A DNA stretch of 60,000 nucleotides from Takakia lepidozioides (Eukaryota > Streptophyta > Takakiopsida > Takakiales > Takakiaceae), in assembly GCA_030704615.1 (NCBI GenBank), contig CM060732.1, positions 53,737,053 to 53,797,052 on the forward strand, read 5' to 3'. Position numbers and translations under genes: made by a program. The notes under the pieces were generated by a model. The model made no database searches. It saw only the letters and a list, made by a program, of their open reading frames with translations, and was not told the DNA's origin. How positions within the stretch are numbered: position 1 is the stretch's first letter; each line of letters opens with the position of its first letter. Below are positions 9,806 through 21,722 of this stretch, in pieces.

Positions 9806-11640
9806 TTATGAAAGCTCCCAGAGTTGATGTGGGCAAGCTTATGGAGGTAGAACTCGCTTCCCTCCTCTAATTTAAGTGCTGGATAAGTTTCAGTTTAGTG
9901 TCGACGTTCACTGCATACATTGGCTGTTTTCTTGGCTGGTATCTTGTTGCTTGGCTGCTTTCATGGGGATCACATACAGTGAGGAGGTGGGAGCAAAGAT
10001 AGAGCGACATGTTGGTGAGTTGGAAGAGCTTGAAGGGGAGCATGTTGAGGTACCAGGGGTTAAATTGCCCGTGTGTAGTGGAAGGGGAGGAGTACGAACG
10101 TAAGTTCTGCTGCAATAATTTTTGTTTTCCAGCCTACATGTTCTTGTTGGATATTAATTGAAGTGCTTTCAATGTTGCTGCAATACCATATTAAAGTGGA
10201 GGCTGCTGAATGCAGTTGGCCTTGCTTGGTGCGGACAGAATCCATTGCAATGTGGAGATGACTAATTATAGCATTTCCAGAGGATGGTGTGGATGGCCTT
10301 GCGTGGTGCATGCAGAGTCCGTGGCAATGTGGAGATGGCTGAATGGGCAAAGGAGGCAAGTGGCAAAGAAGCCACGTCACTGGTACATAGTTGTGTGCGA
10401 CATACTACAAGAAACTGTACTATATGTCATTCCAGAGACTGTCATTGTTGGTCCATGTGTTTTACAACAATGTATCAATATAAGACTTCTGGTTCGCATT
10501 GGAAGCTCAATCCCTGTAAGTTCATTGTGTGTGAAGCTCAAACTTGTGATTTGAAGGATCTTGTAGCCAAGTTCATTCAACCGGAAAAAAAATTCTGAAA
10601 GCTCCCAAATTTGATGTGGGCAAGCTTATGGAGGTAAGACTTAGCTTCCCTCCTCTAATGTAAGTGTTGGATAAGTTTCATTTAGTGTCGACCTTCACTG
10701 CATATATTGGCTCTTTTCTTGGCTGGTTTCATATTTTCTTGGCTGGTATGCTGTTGGTTGGCTTCTTTCATTTCACGTGTGTAGTGGAAGGGGAGAAGTA
10801 CTTTCCTAAGTTCTGCTGCAACAATGTCTTTTTCCAGCCTAGATGTTTTCGATGGATACAAATTGAAGTGCTTTGAATGTTGCTGCAATACTATAATAAA
10901 GTGGAGGGTGCTGAATGCAGTTGGCCTTGCTTCGTGCAGGCATAATCCAGGGAAATGTGGACATAGCTGAAACCCCATGATAGCATTTCCAGAGGACGGT
11001 GTGGATGGCCTCACAATCCAGCATGCAAAATCCATGACAATGTGGAGATGGCTGAATGGGCAAACAGGTTAAGTGGCGAACAAGCCACGTCACTGGTACA
11101 TAGTTGCATGCTTACATAGTACATGAAAGCGTACTATATGTCATTCCCGAAATTGACCATGTTGGTCCATGTATTTTACAACAATGCTATCAATAAAAGA
11201 CCAATGGTTCGCATTGGAAACTCTATCCCCGTAAGTGGCTTGTGCGTGATGCTCAAACTTGTGATTTGAAGGATCTTATACCCCAGTTCATTGCAGAGGT
11301 GATTGGAAAAGACATTGAGAAGGCAACAGCCGTTATCTATAATCTACAGATCCCCTTCAATTTGATGTGGGAAAGCCGGCTGGCTGGAGGTCTAGTCTCA
11401 CTTTCACTCATCTAATGTCAGTGTTGTATCCATTGCAATGTGGAGATGTTTGAAACAACATTGGAGCATTTCCAGAGGATGGTCTGGATGGCCTTTCGTG
11501 GCGTGTGCCGAATCCATGGCAAGAAAACATTGCAGGCAGAACCCATGGCAATGGTACCAGCACGGGTTGGTCCAAAGCCAATTGCAACAACAAATGAATA
11601 AAGGGTGCTGAAAGGAAAGCACTCCATAATTGATCATAAA
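9806..11640 (+). repeat. Three direct repeats (about 790, 750 and 300 bp) inside the CACTA element
   Basis: Landmarks recur in order. GATGTGGG(C/A)AAGC, then CCTCTAATNTAAGTG, then GTCGACNTTCACTGCATA appear near 9820, 10610 and (degraded) 11360. Each unit also carries CCATTGCAATGTGGAGATG-like and CATTTCCAGAGGATGGT segments. Units 1 (about 9806-10595) and 2 (about 10596-11345) are nearly full length; unit 3 is short. No convincing coding capacity is present. The array may be element-derived filler or a further captured, amplified host segment. Confidence 0.7.
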
Positions 11641-11763
11641 ATCCAGTGTCCAAGCATGATATCTTAATGGGAATGCGAAGGGAGTGTTACCACCTTAAAC
11701 TATCATGCATGGTCTATAACTGGAGTGCACAAATCGCGCATATCTAATCTTCATCATCCTCAT

Positions 11764-14700
11764 CTATGTCTGGGTCACTACATGTATCACTGTCTTCATC
11801 ACAGACTTGATCTTGTCCAAGGGTTGGCTGAACATCATCACCACGTATACGGGTGCTCGGAGGTACAAGGAGGCCACCTGCTCTGGAGTAACCGGTACCG
11901 CTCGGCTGCATGTTGGGCCATCAGTAACCAGAGTCTCCTCTAGTCTTTGTGGGGCTAACAATCCTTCCACTTCCGCCACATCATCATTATCAATTGATAT
12001 GTCGCAGACCACTCTACGTGCTCGGGGGCTCTTCTCCAGGACGACTTTCCACCCCGGCTCCTTCACACAATCAGAAAAAAACACTTGATCAACCTGGCCA
12101 GGAAACACAAAAGGTTGCTCAGAAGGTGGAAGCATACGGTTAAAATTGACAAGTGTGAAGCCAGCATCATCCTGCTTCATTGACATAGGTTGACGACCCA
12201 CGCGACTCGCCCGTACCCACGAACACAAAAACACTATAGGCTGTGTTTGGCCATAGTCAATTTGCAAAATCTCCCTTATAAGACCCACATATCTTGTAGG
12301 TTCCTCCATGTCATTGCCTGAATTGTTGGTAATGGGCTGGTGCTGGAAAACAGATGAGACTCCACAATCAAAAGACACCATACTTGTTGTGTTCATGCCG
12401 GGGGATGTAACCCTGTAATGGTTACCATACGCTGTCATACTCTTGAATGACAGGGCAGTAAATGATGGAGGCCTTGAAAGATCCAGTAATTCCTCACGTG
12501 TGTAGGATCAAGCCCATCTGATTGAATTGAGAGATGATCCCGTACACCTTGAGGGAGCCAAACAAATGGAGGACAAGGATGCAAATCAGGAGGGTACTGA
12601 ATTGCCGTGGGATTGCTCATGCCTTCCAGCCCTTGCTCCTCACGAAACAAGCGTCGTCTGGCTTCTATCCGTGTGGACTCTGCTTCATATATCCTGTCAC
12701 AATCCGAGGGTCAGCCAGGAGATTGACAGAGGTGGCGTGGGAGATTTGAAAAGACGCCATATGCCAACTAATGATAAATGACTAAAACTTGGAAATCTGA
12801 ATGTCAATGAAGTAGATTTCTTACCCCAACATGACTGACAGACGAGGATGGTTCTGAATGATGTACTCATGTACAATATCACACAGGTCATTCAATTTTC
12901 GGGCTTTAGAACTTCCTTCCACAACTTCACGTTCCACAGATTCTGCCTCATCTGCATCCCACACCCTTCGTACACTTCCATCAAATCCTGCCATATACTC
13001 TGTGCAAAAACCCAATGCTTCTTCAAATTGGTATCCTTCTGCCATGCTCCCCGGGCCTTGCCATGTTTCTTACGTAGCCCTTCATATCTTTCATTGCCCG
13101 CTCCATGGGGTACATCCAACGAGATGCTACGGGCCCGCATAAGTACAACTCATCCACTAGGTGAACAACCAGATGTGTCATCACATCAAAAAATGATGGT
13201 GGGAACTCCTTCTCTATAAGACACAGAGTGAGAACTGCTTCAGTTCTCAATTCCTCATACTCTACAGGATTCACCACTTTTGCACACAACTTCTTAAATA
13301 CACGACATACTCGCAAAATGGCCCTTCGAGGACCACTTGGCATGAGCCCACGGATAGCAAGCGGTATAATTTGCTGCATGAGCACATGATAGTCATGTGA
13401 TTTCATGCCTGACAACTTCTTCTTCACCATGCTTTTTGAAAGCTGATGCGTAGCCTGTTGGCACTTTCAAGTTCTGCACAATCTCCAGAAAGACTTGTAA
13501 CTCAGCCTCAGTGAGGACATAAGGGGCAGGAGGCATAATTAACGTATCTGCTCTGTCAGGATCACGTTGTAGCCACAATTCCGGGCGCATCCCAAGTAGC
13601 TCCAAATCACGGCGAACTTTCAATGTGTCTTTCTCACCAAAGATAGTTTTAATAATATTTTCAGCCAAGTTCTTCTCGCAATGCATTGCGTCAAACGTGT
13701 GGCGGATGAGGAGACCCTACAAAATGAACACATAAGCAATTGAGCATTTACTCATCACATCATTTAAACAGAAAACGCAAAAATGTACACAGCCAATTTA
13801 AAGGCCATGAAGGAATTACCTCCCAATAAGGTAAGACATATAAAATTGACAATCGCTTAACTCCATGAGTTTTTGCTGGGTGTCCTGCTATCTGGCGTCC
13901 CTCCGTTTTCCACCCATGCAGTGCGAGCTGTTGCAAGCTCCTTGATTTGTGTTCCAGTCTGCGTTTTTGGAGGAGTTCCATGCTCAGTAGCGCCATTGAA
14001 CATTCTTGACCTTCTATATGGATGATTGCGGGCCAAAAATCTTCGGTGGCCTAGGAAAACAATTTTTCCACATGTGTGTAACTGCTGTGAAGTCACCCCG
14101 GGTCCACAAGCTGGACAACCAGCATAACCTTTCGTCACTTGACCTGAGAGCAAGCCATATGCAGGGTAGTCATGGATTGACCACATCAACACTGCCCTCA
14201 GTGTGAATTCGCGTTGACCACGAGGACGGGAAACATCATGAGCTGCAATCCCTCTCCATAGTTCCAGTAGCTCTTCCACTAGGGGCATCAGGTAAACATC
14301 TACGTTGTCCGAGGTAACAGACTCCTTACCAGGAATCAGTAGCGCTAACATGACAAAGAACTTTTTGGTCATTAACCACGGAGGCAGATTGTAATTGACC
14401 AGAACGGCCATGTGCTCCAACTTGTGGATTGAGCTCCGTAGGGATTTACACCGTCTAAGGCCAATCCAAATCGCAGAGATCGTGGCTCTGCAGCAAAATC
14501 CAAATGTGGTGTCAATGTGTCTCCATGCTTTGCTATCAGCTGGATGTCGAACCAACCCATCCTGGCTCTTATGTCTGTCGTGCCATGTCATGAGGTTAGC
14601 GATCGATTTACATCGGTACATACGTTTCAACCTTGGAATGACAGGGAAGTGTCGCAATACTTTCTTGGGCACACTTCCACGACCTGGAATGTAACGGGAA

Positions 14701-15879
14701 CTGCGGCACACTGGGCAAATGTCTACATTCTCATACTCCCCACGGAAGAGTACACAACCACGCTCACAGGCATGAATCATGGTGTACTGCAATCCCATCT
14801 TGGCAATCATGGTTTTTGCTTCATAGTGAGTTTTCGGCAATGAATTCTCTTTAGGCAAAAAACTCTTACGCAACAATCCCAGAAGCTCATCCACAAATGC
14901 ATTGGTGCACTTGTGGGTAGTGCATGCGTTCAGCAACGTCAAAGTTGCTTGCAGCCGGCTGATGGAGCACCCTTCAAAAAGTGGACATTGCGACTGTCGG
15001 AAGAGTTTATCATACTCGGGATCAACGTGCAGGTGAGCATTCTCATCAAATTCATTGTCTCCGGAATCGTCGAGATCATCGTCATGATCGGCAAATGTGT
15101 GATCGGTTCCACCATGAATGGGGTCCTCTCTGTTTGCATCTGCAAAGAGAAACGCTTCCTGCAATGCACGCTGCATTTCTACCTCCAATCCACCACTCTC
15201 ATCTGCGTTCTCTGTGACATTGGGCTCCCGCTGTGCCGCAGGGCCTTCGTCTTCATCATCTGAATATTCACATCCCTGCATCCCAATAGTCATCTTGTGA
15301 GTGGACCAACAACGATGTGACACTTGTTCATTATGACATAGGAGGCACGGTGACGTTGCAGTGATGCAGTCATATTTACGTATGTATCTTATGAATATAC
15401 ACCCAATCAAAACACGACATTTGTAACCATTGAAGTCATAGTTGCAGTCACTTACTTAGTCATATATGACTACATGACTACACATGACCAATGAAAACAC
15501 GACATGTGCATTAATTAAAGTGATAACGGAAGTGGCGTAGTCATAGTCACGTCTGTATCTTATGACTTCTTGACTACAATCACCCAACGAAATGTCGACA
15601 TGTGGAGAAGAGATCGTTGCATTCAAAATTCAAACTAAAGTGCTGAAGGGAAAGTGACGATCTTACCGGAAGAGAACAGCGTTGGAGAAGAGGATCCCTC
15701 CCGTGTATCATGTAATGATTCCTCACTGTTTCCAACAACAGTACTTTTCCTCCATGACACTCATCGCAGTTGCATAGCATTTTTGTATGCCCATTCCTTG
15801 TGGCATAAGCTTCTTCCATTCGCCATAGACGGTCATCTATTCTACGCCTACGCATCCGGTCGCCACCTGCACTGTACAT
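11764..15879 (-). pseudogene. CACTA TNP2-type transposase, frameshifted
   Basis: Exons run from 15879 down. The first (about 15667-15879) has the transposase-associated domain (CNCDECHGGKVLLLETVRNH) and a donor at 15666. Exon 2 (about 15283-13820) carries the TNP2 core: CPVCRSSRYIPGRGSVPKKV, LRHFPVIPRLKRMY, VNYNLPPW, LLIPGKES and GGKIVFLGHRRFL-like segments. Exon 3 (13716 to about 12835) has MHCEKNLAEN and the DUF4218 region (MKSHDYHVLMQQ, EFPPSFFDVMTHLVVHLVDE). Exon 4 (12693 down) ends in a DUF4216-like region (GLIREILQIDYG). The protein would cut and join the element's CACTA ends. Single-base frameshifts are seen near 14495, 14405, 13900, 13436, 13050 and 12460, so this copy should be inactive. 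Confidence 0.9.
15400..15612. repeat. Internal cluster of subterminal-like motifs in the first transposase intron
   Basis: AGTCATA, TGACTACATGACTAC and ACACGACATGT motifs, the same kind as at both ends of the element, are concentrated between the first and second transposase exons and just upstream of the divergent plus-strand gene. They may bind the element's own DNA-binding protein and regulate both promoters, as TNPA does in En/Spm. This is inference. Confidence 0.5.
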
Positions 15880-16004
15880 GCTTTGAACGTCACCCCTTCC
15901 CTCTTTGCATGCTACGCACAGTGCATTGTCTCTAGTTTTGCACCAGCTGCCAATGTGCTATTTCTATATCTATAGTATACTATAAGTATCGTTTCTGAGT
16001 GTCC

Positions 16005-19000
16005 ATGGTGAAGCGGAAGGTCTTCGAAGTGACAGTCCCTCTCACTGAGTACGAGAAGTTCCGAGAGCGCCGGATTGCTGCCATAAAGGAGGTGGAAGCA
16101 ACGTTCAAGCAGTCGATAGATGGGTGAGTTTAGTTCCTGACTTTGGATACCCACCCACTAAACTTGCGATTCGCCTTATCCTCTAACCTTCCTACAGCGA
16201 TCATAAGCTTCATAGCACAAATGGGGGCGAGTAGCTGCGACTTGTACAAACAGAGAGGCAAACAACATGCAGTGAGTGACGATTAGGTTTGAGGAGGGTG
16301 TGTCATTAGGCGGGAGATGTCCGCCGTCATTCGTGGGCAGCCATTACGTCCTGGTAGGGTGCGGCTGTGGTTCAGCGTAGGCTTAAGAGTATTAGGGTAT
16401 GTATGCTTGCATTTGTTTGTGATTGTTTGAGAGGGAGGTCATGGAGGTGTTTGTGCAGGCTTGCGGGAGCGAATCGCCCTCGCAAGCCACGCGCTCCGAA
16501 GGAAAAAGCTAGGGATCAAGGTCCTGCAAGGCAAAGTGCCAGACTGAAGACGATGAAGACTACGATTTGCATGAGGGCTCTTCTGAGGACGATGAGGACG
16601 ATCCACTCCTCCCACGCCAGTGCGAGGCGAGTGCGTCGTCGGCGGATGCCACGGCAAGCCGAGGAGAACATGCCCATGCTCATGTCGCAGGACAAAAACG
16701 CCCATCATCTACACTACGAACACCTTCTCCGTCTGTGAGTTATAGTTCTTCACAATGACCATGATTCAAATTATGTATGTTTTTGGTAAAATCACGAAGA
16801 GATAGGGTATGTTATGTCTGTCAAGACAGGGAAGTTGGACAATGCAGGGGTCAGCCAAGGCACAATCACAAATGATTTCCACTAGACAAGTTGAAGTGCC
16901 AAAGGCATGATGTCAGGCCAATGTAGACTTCAGGTGTGTTCAAATTCTTTGCCCCATGAAACCAACGTCCTGGTACTAAGCTACAATGGCTACTTATAGA
17001 GATACTTGGGTTACTTATGCACCCAGAATATCAGTAAAACTTGGAGGGATACTTCTCATGGACCCATCAGGTTTGTCCATTTGAATTCTTGCTATGGATT
17101 TCAGGAACACCCCATACCTAAGAGGGCTCAAAAATGTACTGGGAGGACATCATTGGGGCCAATCAAATTTGGGAGATTTACTGCCCAAGATCATACTGAG
17201 TTTTGGGTAATCTTGTCTTTACAAATGATATGTGCTTCCAGTTTGTTATTGAATTCAAGGATTTGCTGCTTGCTGCCTATATGTATGTGTAATCACCCAC
17301 ATTGTACTGGGGAATTTCTTTTCAGGGCAAGCACAAGCGCACTGGATCCACGATCCCTGCTGCTAGCAATGGAGATGGCGCCCACAAGAACGCAGGAGGT
17401 GGCCCTAACTCTCCCATCGTTGTGGGTTCTGTGCCACCAGTACCCCCACCTTATTATGGTATGCCTCAGTACCCACAGTCTGGCACTCAGTATGGTCAGG
17501 GTCAATGGTGCTCCTCCATATGGGCAGTATGGCCAGTATCCTCCTCCACCATATTTGCCACCCCCTAATAGCTATGGGGGTGGCAGGCCACCGGAATATC
17601 CTCCTGCTTATGGACAGTATGGCCAGTGGTCCTCGGCCTTCTGGCCAACAGCCATGGCCACCAGTCCCTACTTGGCAGGATCCTGCTTTGAATTCTCCTG
17701 AGCGCACGGAGGTCTCTGAAGGAGGGGAGGGTGCCGTTTCAAAGAATGATAGAACCAATGCTTTAAGGAGGGCTAATAGCTCAGCCAAAATTGAAGCTGC
17801 CAAGGTGAAGGAAGAGAGAATAGCTGCAGGTCTTCCTCCCACGGTGATTTTGACGAACCTCAAAGGAGCCCCGTATGGTCAGACCCGGAATGTATGGCAC
17901 GCTGCCCTTAAAGGACAGGCTTATCGCAAGCTAGATTGTTCCCTTGCCATCAACAACCAACCTGATGAAGTTGTATACGAAATCAGAGATCACCTGGCTA
18001 AGCTATTTTCATATACGCCACACAAGTTAAAAGACTTCCACCTAAAACAAACAATTGGCAGAATAATGAAGAGCCAGCGTTATGAAGCACACACTGCGTG
18101 GTTGGGTGGTAAGGGGAACCCATTACTGTATCTGACGAGGTATGGAACAAGCTTGTAAGTTACTGGCAGACAGAGGTGTTCCACAAAGTGTCGGGCAACA
18201 TGAAGAAGGCAAATGGTGCAATTCAGAATCCTACCAAGACTGGCCGTGGTGGGAAGGCAATGGTGGAAGCACGCTTGGTAAGTGGCATCATCACGACTCT
18301 GTATTTTGTTCCTCATTGAATTGCTATGTGTATATAGTCAGCCCTCACATTGCTTACTGACTTGTGGCATGGGTTTGTTTGTGGCATGGATTAATTTGTA
18401 GGAAACACTATCAGGGTGCCCTCCTACATTATATGAAATTCAAGAGGGTTCAGTGTCACGGTTGTCAGCTGGGAGTGACAGGCGGGTAAGTGTGTTTTCC
18501 ACGTTTGCTAGAGTGGTTGCTGCATCATAGGTTGCTAGGGTTTTTTTCAGGCTTTTGGCCTGGGTTTTCTTTCCAATGGTTGTTCATGCTAGGTTTTTTT
18601 TTGTTTGATTCATACTTGGGCAAGTTTTCATGGATTGGCAGGAGGGAAGTCTCGCATATTCTACAGTAGTTGGCAGGATGGATGGCTTGGACAAACTGGT
18701 GGAATCACAAGGACGTGACATGGCAGAATTAAAATTACAGATGCAGAGTATGATTGAGTACCAGAAAGCCATTGTGACCAGATTGGGGATTAATCTACCA
18801 GGCGCAGGACCAGTGACATCTACGATGGATACGTCTGCTGTGACAGTATCAAAATGTTTGGAATCCCAATTTCAGACTGGTGCTCACTCTAAGCCCTTAT
18901 GTCTTCCTGTCACTGATGATCTTTTGAATTTGACCGAGCAGCAGCAGGATACAGGGAAGGCCAGCTGTGAGGTACACGTGGAAATTCAGCCCTTGCCACG

Positions 19001-20560
19001 TACAAAGGCAGTAGCAGTCCAGGGGGCAATGGTGACAGCCGCCGGGCACACCGGATTCTGGTATGCAGGTATGTGGGAGTTTAAATGGGGAGGAAGATGC
19101 AGACGGGGACAAACAAACAAGCAGGTTGCTTTAATTTCTCCTGCTCACATGTTGAAGCCAAATGTCAGTTTACTTCCTGGACCAACGAGGAAGCATTTAC
19201 TAATTCTGGACTTAAATGGTCTGTTATGTGAATCTTTTCATTCTGCTAATGGGCCTGCATCCCTTCCCAAAGGTTTTGTGGGGAAGATGTGTGGCAAGAA
19301 GATGGTAGTTTTGAGACCACGCTGTTATGACTTTTTGCAAAAGTGTTTTGAACACTTTGAGGTGGCGGTGTGGTCTTGTTGCCAAGCTCGCAACTTCTTC
19401 CCAATGGTGGACTATATTTTTGCAGCCCACACTAACCTGGTTTTCCAGTGGGATGCCCTTCACTGTGACGAGGATCCAGTCCTCCATGCCGTAAGGGGTC
19501 TGATTCAAAGCCATTATATTTCAAGAACTTGTCTACAGTGTGGGCAGACTGGCCAGAATGGACTTATGAGGACACTGTTCTTGTTGACGACACACCAAGA
19601 AAGGCGGCAAACAATCCTCCCTTCAGTGGGATTTTTCCAGAGCCATGGAAGGTGCAACCAGATTCACCAACTGATGAGTATCTAACAGAGGTGTTGTGGC
19701 CTTTCTTGTGGAAGGCATCGAAAGCTGCCAGTATTCCCAAGTTTTTGGAGTCTCAGCCTGTTTTCGGACAACAACCATACAACACTGCTACTGTGAAGGT
19801 ACAAACATTCTGACAGTGCTCCAGAGGCTACATTTTGTGGGTTCATTCATTGCATTGCTTTCCTGGATGCTTCTCCTCGGTTGCTTGATTAATGCTAGGT
19901 TTTCTTTGCAGCTTTTCATGTTGGCTTTTTTTGTTTGATTCATACTTGGATTTTGTTTCTATTCACTATTCCTGTTTGCTCATTGCTTTCCTGGTTGTTC
20001 TCTGGTCTGTGACACAGGAACTTGTGACAAACAAAGGTGATATTGTCGACAAGCCGGTACAGACGAGGGGCAAGAGTGTCGACCCGGCGAGTAGCCCCCC
20101 AAAAGAGGTCTCACAACCACTGGAGACTGCAAATGGAGTAAGTCCAGGCCGTTGTCTTGTTTGTTTTATTTTTTCCAACCTTGGGGCTCTCTTTAATTCG
20201 CAAATGTTGAGTGTCCTAGTCGTGTGTATGTCATGGGTTTTCACATCGTGTTCTTTTTTGTGTGGAGTTGGGATCACAGTTCAGGGTGGGTGACGAGGTT
20301 CGGCTGTTGGATGTGAACTCCAAACGCAAGAAATGTGGAGTAGGGCTGATTGTTGCTCTTCAAGGTGCTGTGGTGGGTTACGGGTACCCTGCTGTGCCCC
20401 TTGATTATGCCTGTGTGTACATCAAAGAGGCATGTGTCAGTAACACCCCTCTACCATATGTGAATGGTGTTAGAAACAGACCGAGTTGGGGCAGGTGGTT
20501 GGCCAGACAACACTTTGGAGTCTAAAGTTACTGAAACTTATGGAGCTGCGGAAGGGATAG
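16005..20560 (+). pseudogene. Second CACTA gene, TNPA/Transposase_24-like, with embedded FCP1 domain
   Basis: The gene diverges from the transposase. Exon 1 (16005-16123) starts MVKRKVFEVTVPLTEYEKF and ends at a GTGAGT donor. A later exon (to about 16735) has a basic then acidic stretch. From 17300 comes a P/Q/Y/G-rich segment. At 17700-18280 is the conserved plant transposase region, with WNKLVSYWQTEVFHKVSGNM and KKANGAIQNPTKTGRGGKAM, usual in En/Spm ORF1 proteins that bind DNA. An exon with a short coiled coil follows (18636 on), then the phosphatase domain (about 19160-19798). Two C-terminal exons come next (about 20018-20140 and 20269 on). The last of these (VGDEVRLLDV...PLPYV) resembles the small C-terminal domain of these proteins. 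Frameshifts near 16540, 18115 and 19490 break it. Confidence 0.75.
19160..19798 (+). pseudogene. FCP1/NIF-type HAD phosphatase domain captured by the CACTA element
   Basis: Reads RKHLLILDLNGLLCES (HAD motif I, in the DLNG form seen in a plant FCP1-like subfamily instead of DLDET), then LRPRCYDFLQKCFEHFEVAVWS (motif II serine), KPLYFKNLSTVW (motif III lysine), and VLVDDTPRKAANNPP (motif IV DD). The end, FGQQPYNTATVK, meets a GT donor at 19799. FCP1-like enzymes remove phosphate from proteins, typically RNA polymerase II tails, in the nucleus. A frameshift near 19490, between motifs II and III, breaks it. It sits in frame with the coiled-coil exon of the TNPA-like gene, so it was either captured from the host or is an old part of this element family. 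Confidence 0.85.
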
Positions 20561-21080
20561 TCAGTATTGCACTGTTTAACAGAGTTCTTGATTCTAATAG
20601 CACTAGAACAATTCAGCCCATGTGTGGGCTTGCTTGTTTTTTGCTGGGCCTTTTGAGGCATGGATTTTTTGACCTTGTGGCTTTTGAGGTGTCCATTGGG
20701 ACATTGGTCTCATTTGGATTTTTGTAATGTGATTTATAGGGCTTGTATTGCCCTGTAGTTGACTATTTTCATTCTCCTTGTGGTTGATAGTATGCAGGAG
20801 GGATCCATTCTGTTTTCATGTTGGAATTTCACCATGTAATGAAGATTTAAATCATTTAATTCACTTTCATTTTAAATAATAATATAAAAATAATACCATT
20901 TAAAAAAATTCCAAGGCTGCAATCTCCCTGTTCTTTTAAATATTAAATGAAAACTAAAAAATAAAAAATAAACATTAAAATATAAACTATTTCGGAAAAC
21001 AATCTTGATGACACGTGGCATCACTCTTGCTCAAACCAGAACACGTGGCAGTATATGACACGACATTCTTTATCCATATT
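20561..21080. other. 3' region of the second CACTA gene, AT-rich
   Basis: No further coding signal. A and T runs at 20870-20995 may hold its polyadenylation site. Confidence 0.4.
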
Positions 21081-21086
21081 TTCACC

Positions 21087-21640
21087 ACGTGTAAAGATCC
21101 GTAGTCATATATGCTAGTCATATATTTTGTCTGTGTGCCACATGTCACATCTCAAGTGCAACAGGTGTCCCGCTAACAACTCTCCATGTAGACATCCCTG
21201 TAGTCATATGAGCGAGTCATGTAGTCACCACGTGTGAAATCTGCCATAGCACACGTGTCCGCTAGCGCCTCTCCATGTAGGCATCACTGTGCAGACATGT
21301 AGTCATATGATCATGGCAAGAAGTCGTGACATGTCAAATTCGCAGTGGCGCACGTGTCCATCCGTCGCCTCTCCATGTAGGCATCACTTTGCAGACATAT
21401 AGTCATATGATCCCCTGACGAATGCATGACGTGTCGCTTGCGCAGTGGCGCACGTGTCCCGCTGAAGCCTCTCCATGTAGGCAGCGCTCAACAGACAATG
21501 TAGTCATATATTAGTCATATAGTTGTGACTGCAACCCTCTCTGCAGCAAGACTCCAGGTGCCACGCAAGCAGTCACGGATATGACTTGCAAAACGCAGTC
21601 CTAAAGACTAGTCGCTATGACAGGGTTTTTTTCACTACAG
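21087..21640 (+). repeat. Right subterminal tandem array of the CACTA element
   Basis: At least four units of about 100 bp share ACGTGTCC, CTCTCCATGTAGGCATC and TGTAGTCATATGA, at about 21150, 21250, 21350 and 21450, with weaker copies on either side. The arrangement and motif type fit binding sites for the element's regulatory protein. Confidence 0.8.
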
Positions 21641-21688
21641 AGTGATGTAGTCATGAACGCATATAAGACTGAAAAAATAGTCATATGT

Positions 21689-21719
21689 GAAGTCATAAAA
21701 ACGCTCATCTGTTGTAGTG
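21689..21719 (-). repeat. Right terminal inverted repeat of the CACTA element
   Basis: On the minus strand begins CACTACAACAGATGAGCG. It is followed outside by ATT, matching the left flank. Confidence 0.95.
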
Positions 21720-21722
21720 ATT

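Larger units (their letters stand above)
7380..21719. mobile_element. Complete CACTA (En/Spm) DNA transposon, about 14.3 kb
   Basis: The left end starts CACTACAAGAGATGAGCG and the right end, read on the other strand, starts CACTACAACAGATGAGCG. The two termini match at 28 of the first 31 bases. ATT lies directly outside both ends (7377-7379 and 21720-21722), the 3-bp target duplication typical of CACTA elements. Inside are a TNP2-type transposase (minus), a second TNPA-like gene (plus) carrying an FCP1-type phosphatase domain, captured OSB and PPR exons, an internal repeat array and subterminal repeats. Both element genes carry frameshifts, so this copy is probably not autonomous. Its intact ends mean it could still be moved by a transposase supplied from elsewhere. 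Confidence 0.95.

Noticed and set aside
17405-17863. A 152-codon minus-strand frame opposite the P/Q-rich part of the second CACTA gene.
   Set aside because: It has no known motif, and the plus strand has the conserved transposase segment right after it.
21087-21640. CRISPR-like array.
   Set aside because: The units are about 100 bp, diverged, lie at the end of a plant CACTA transposon and share its subterminal motifs.
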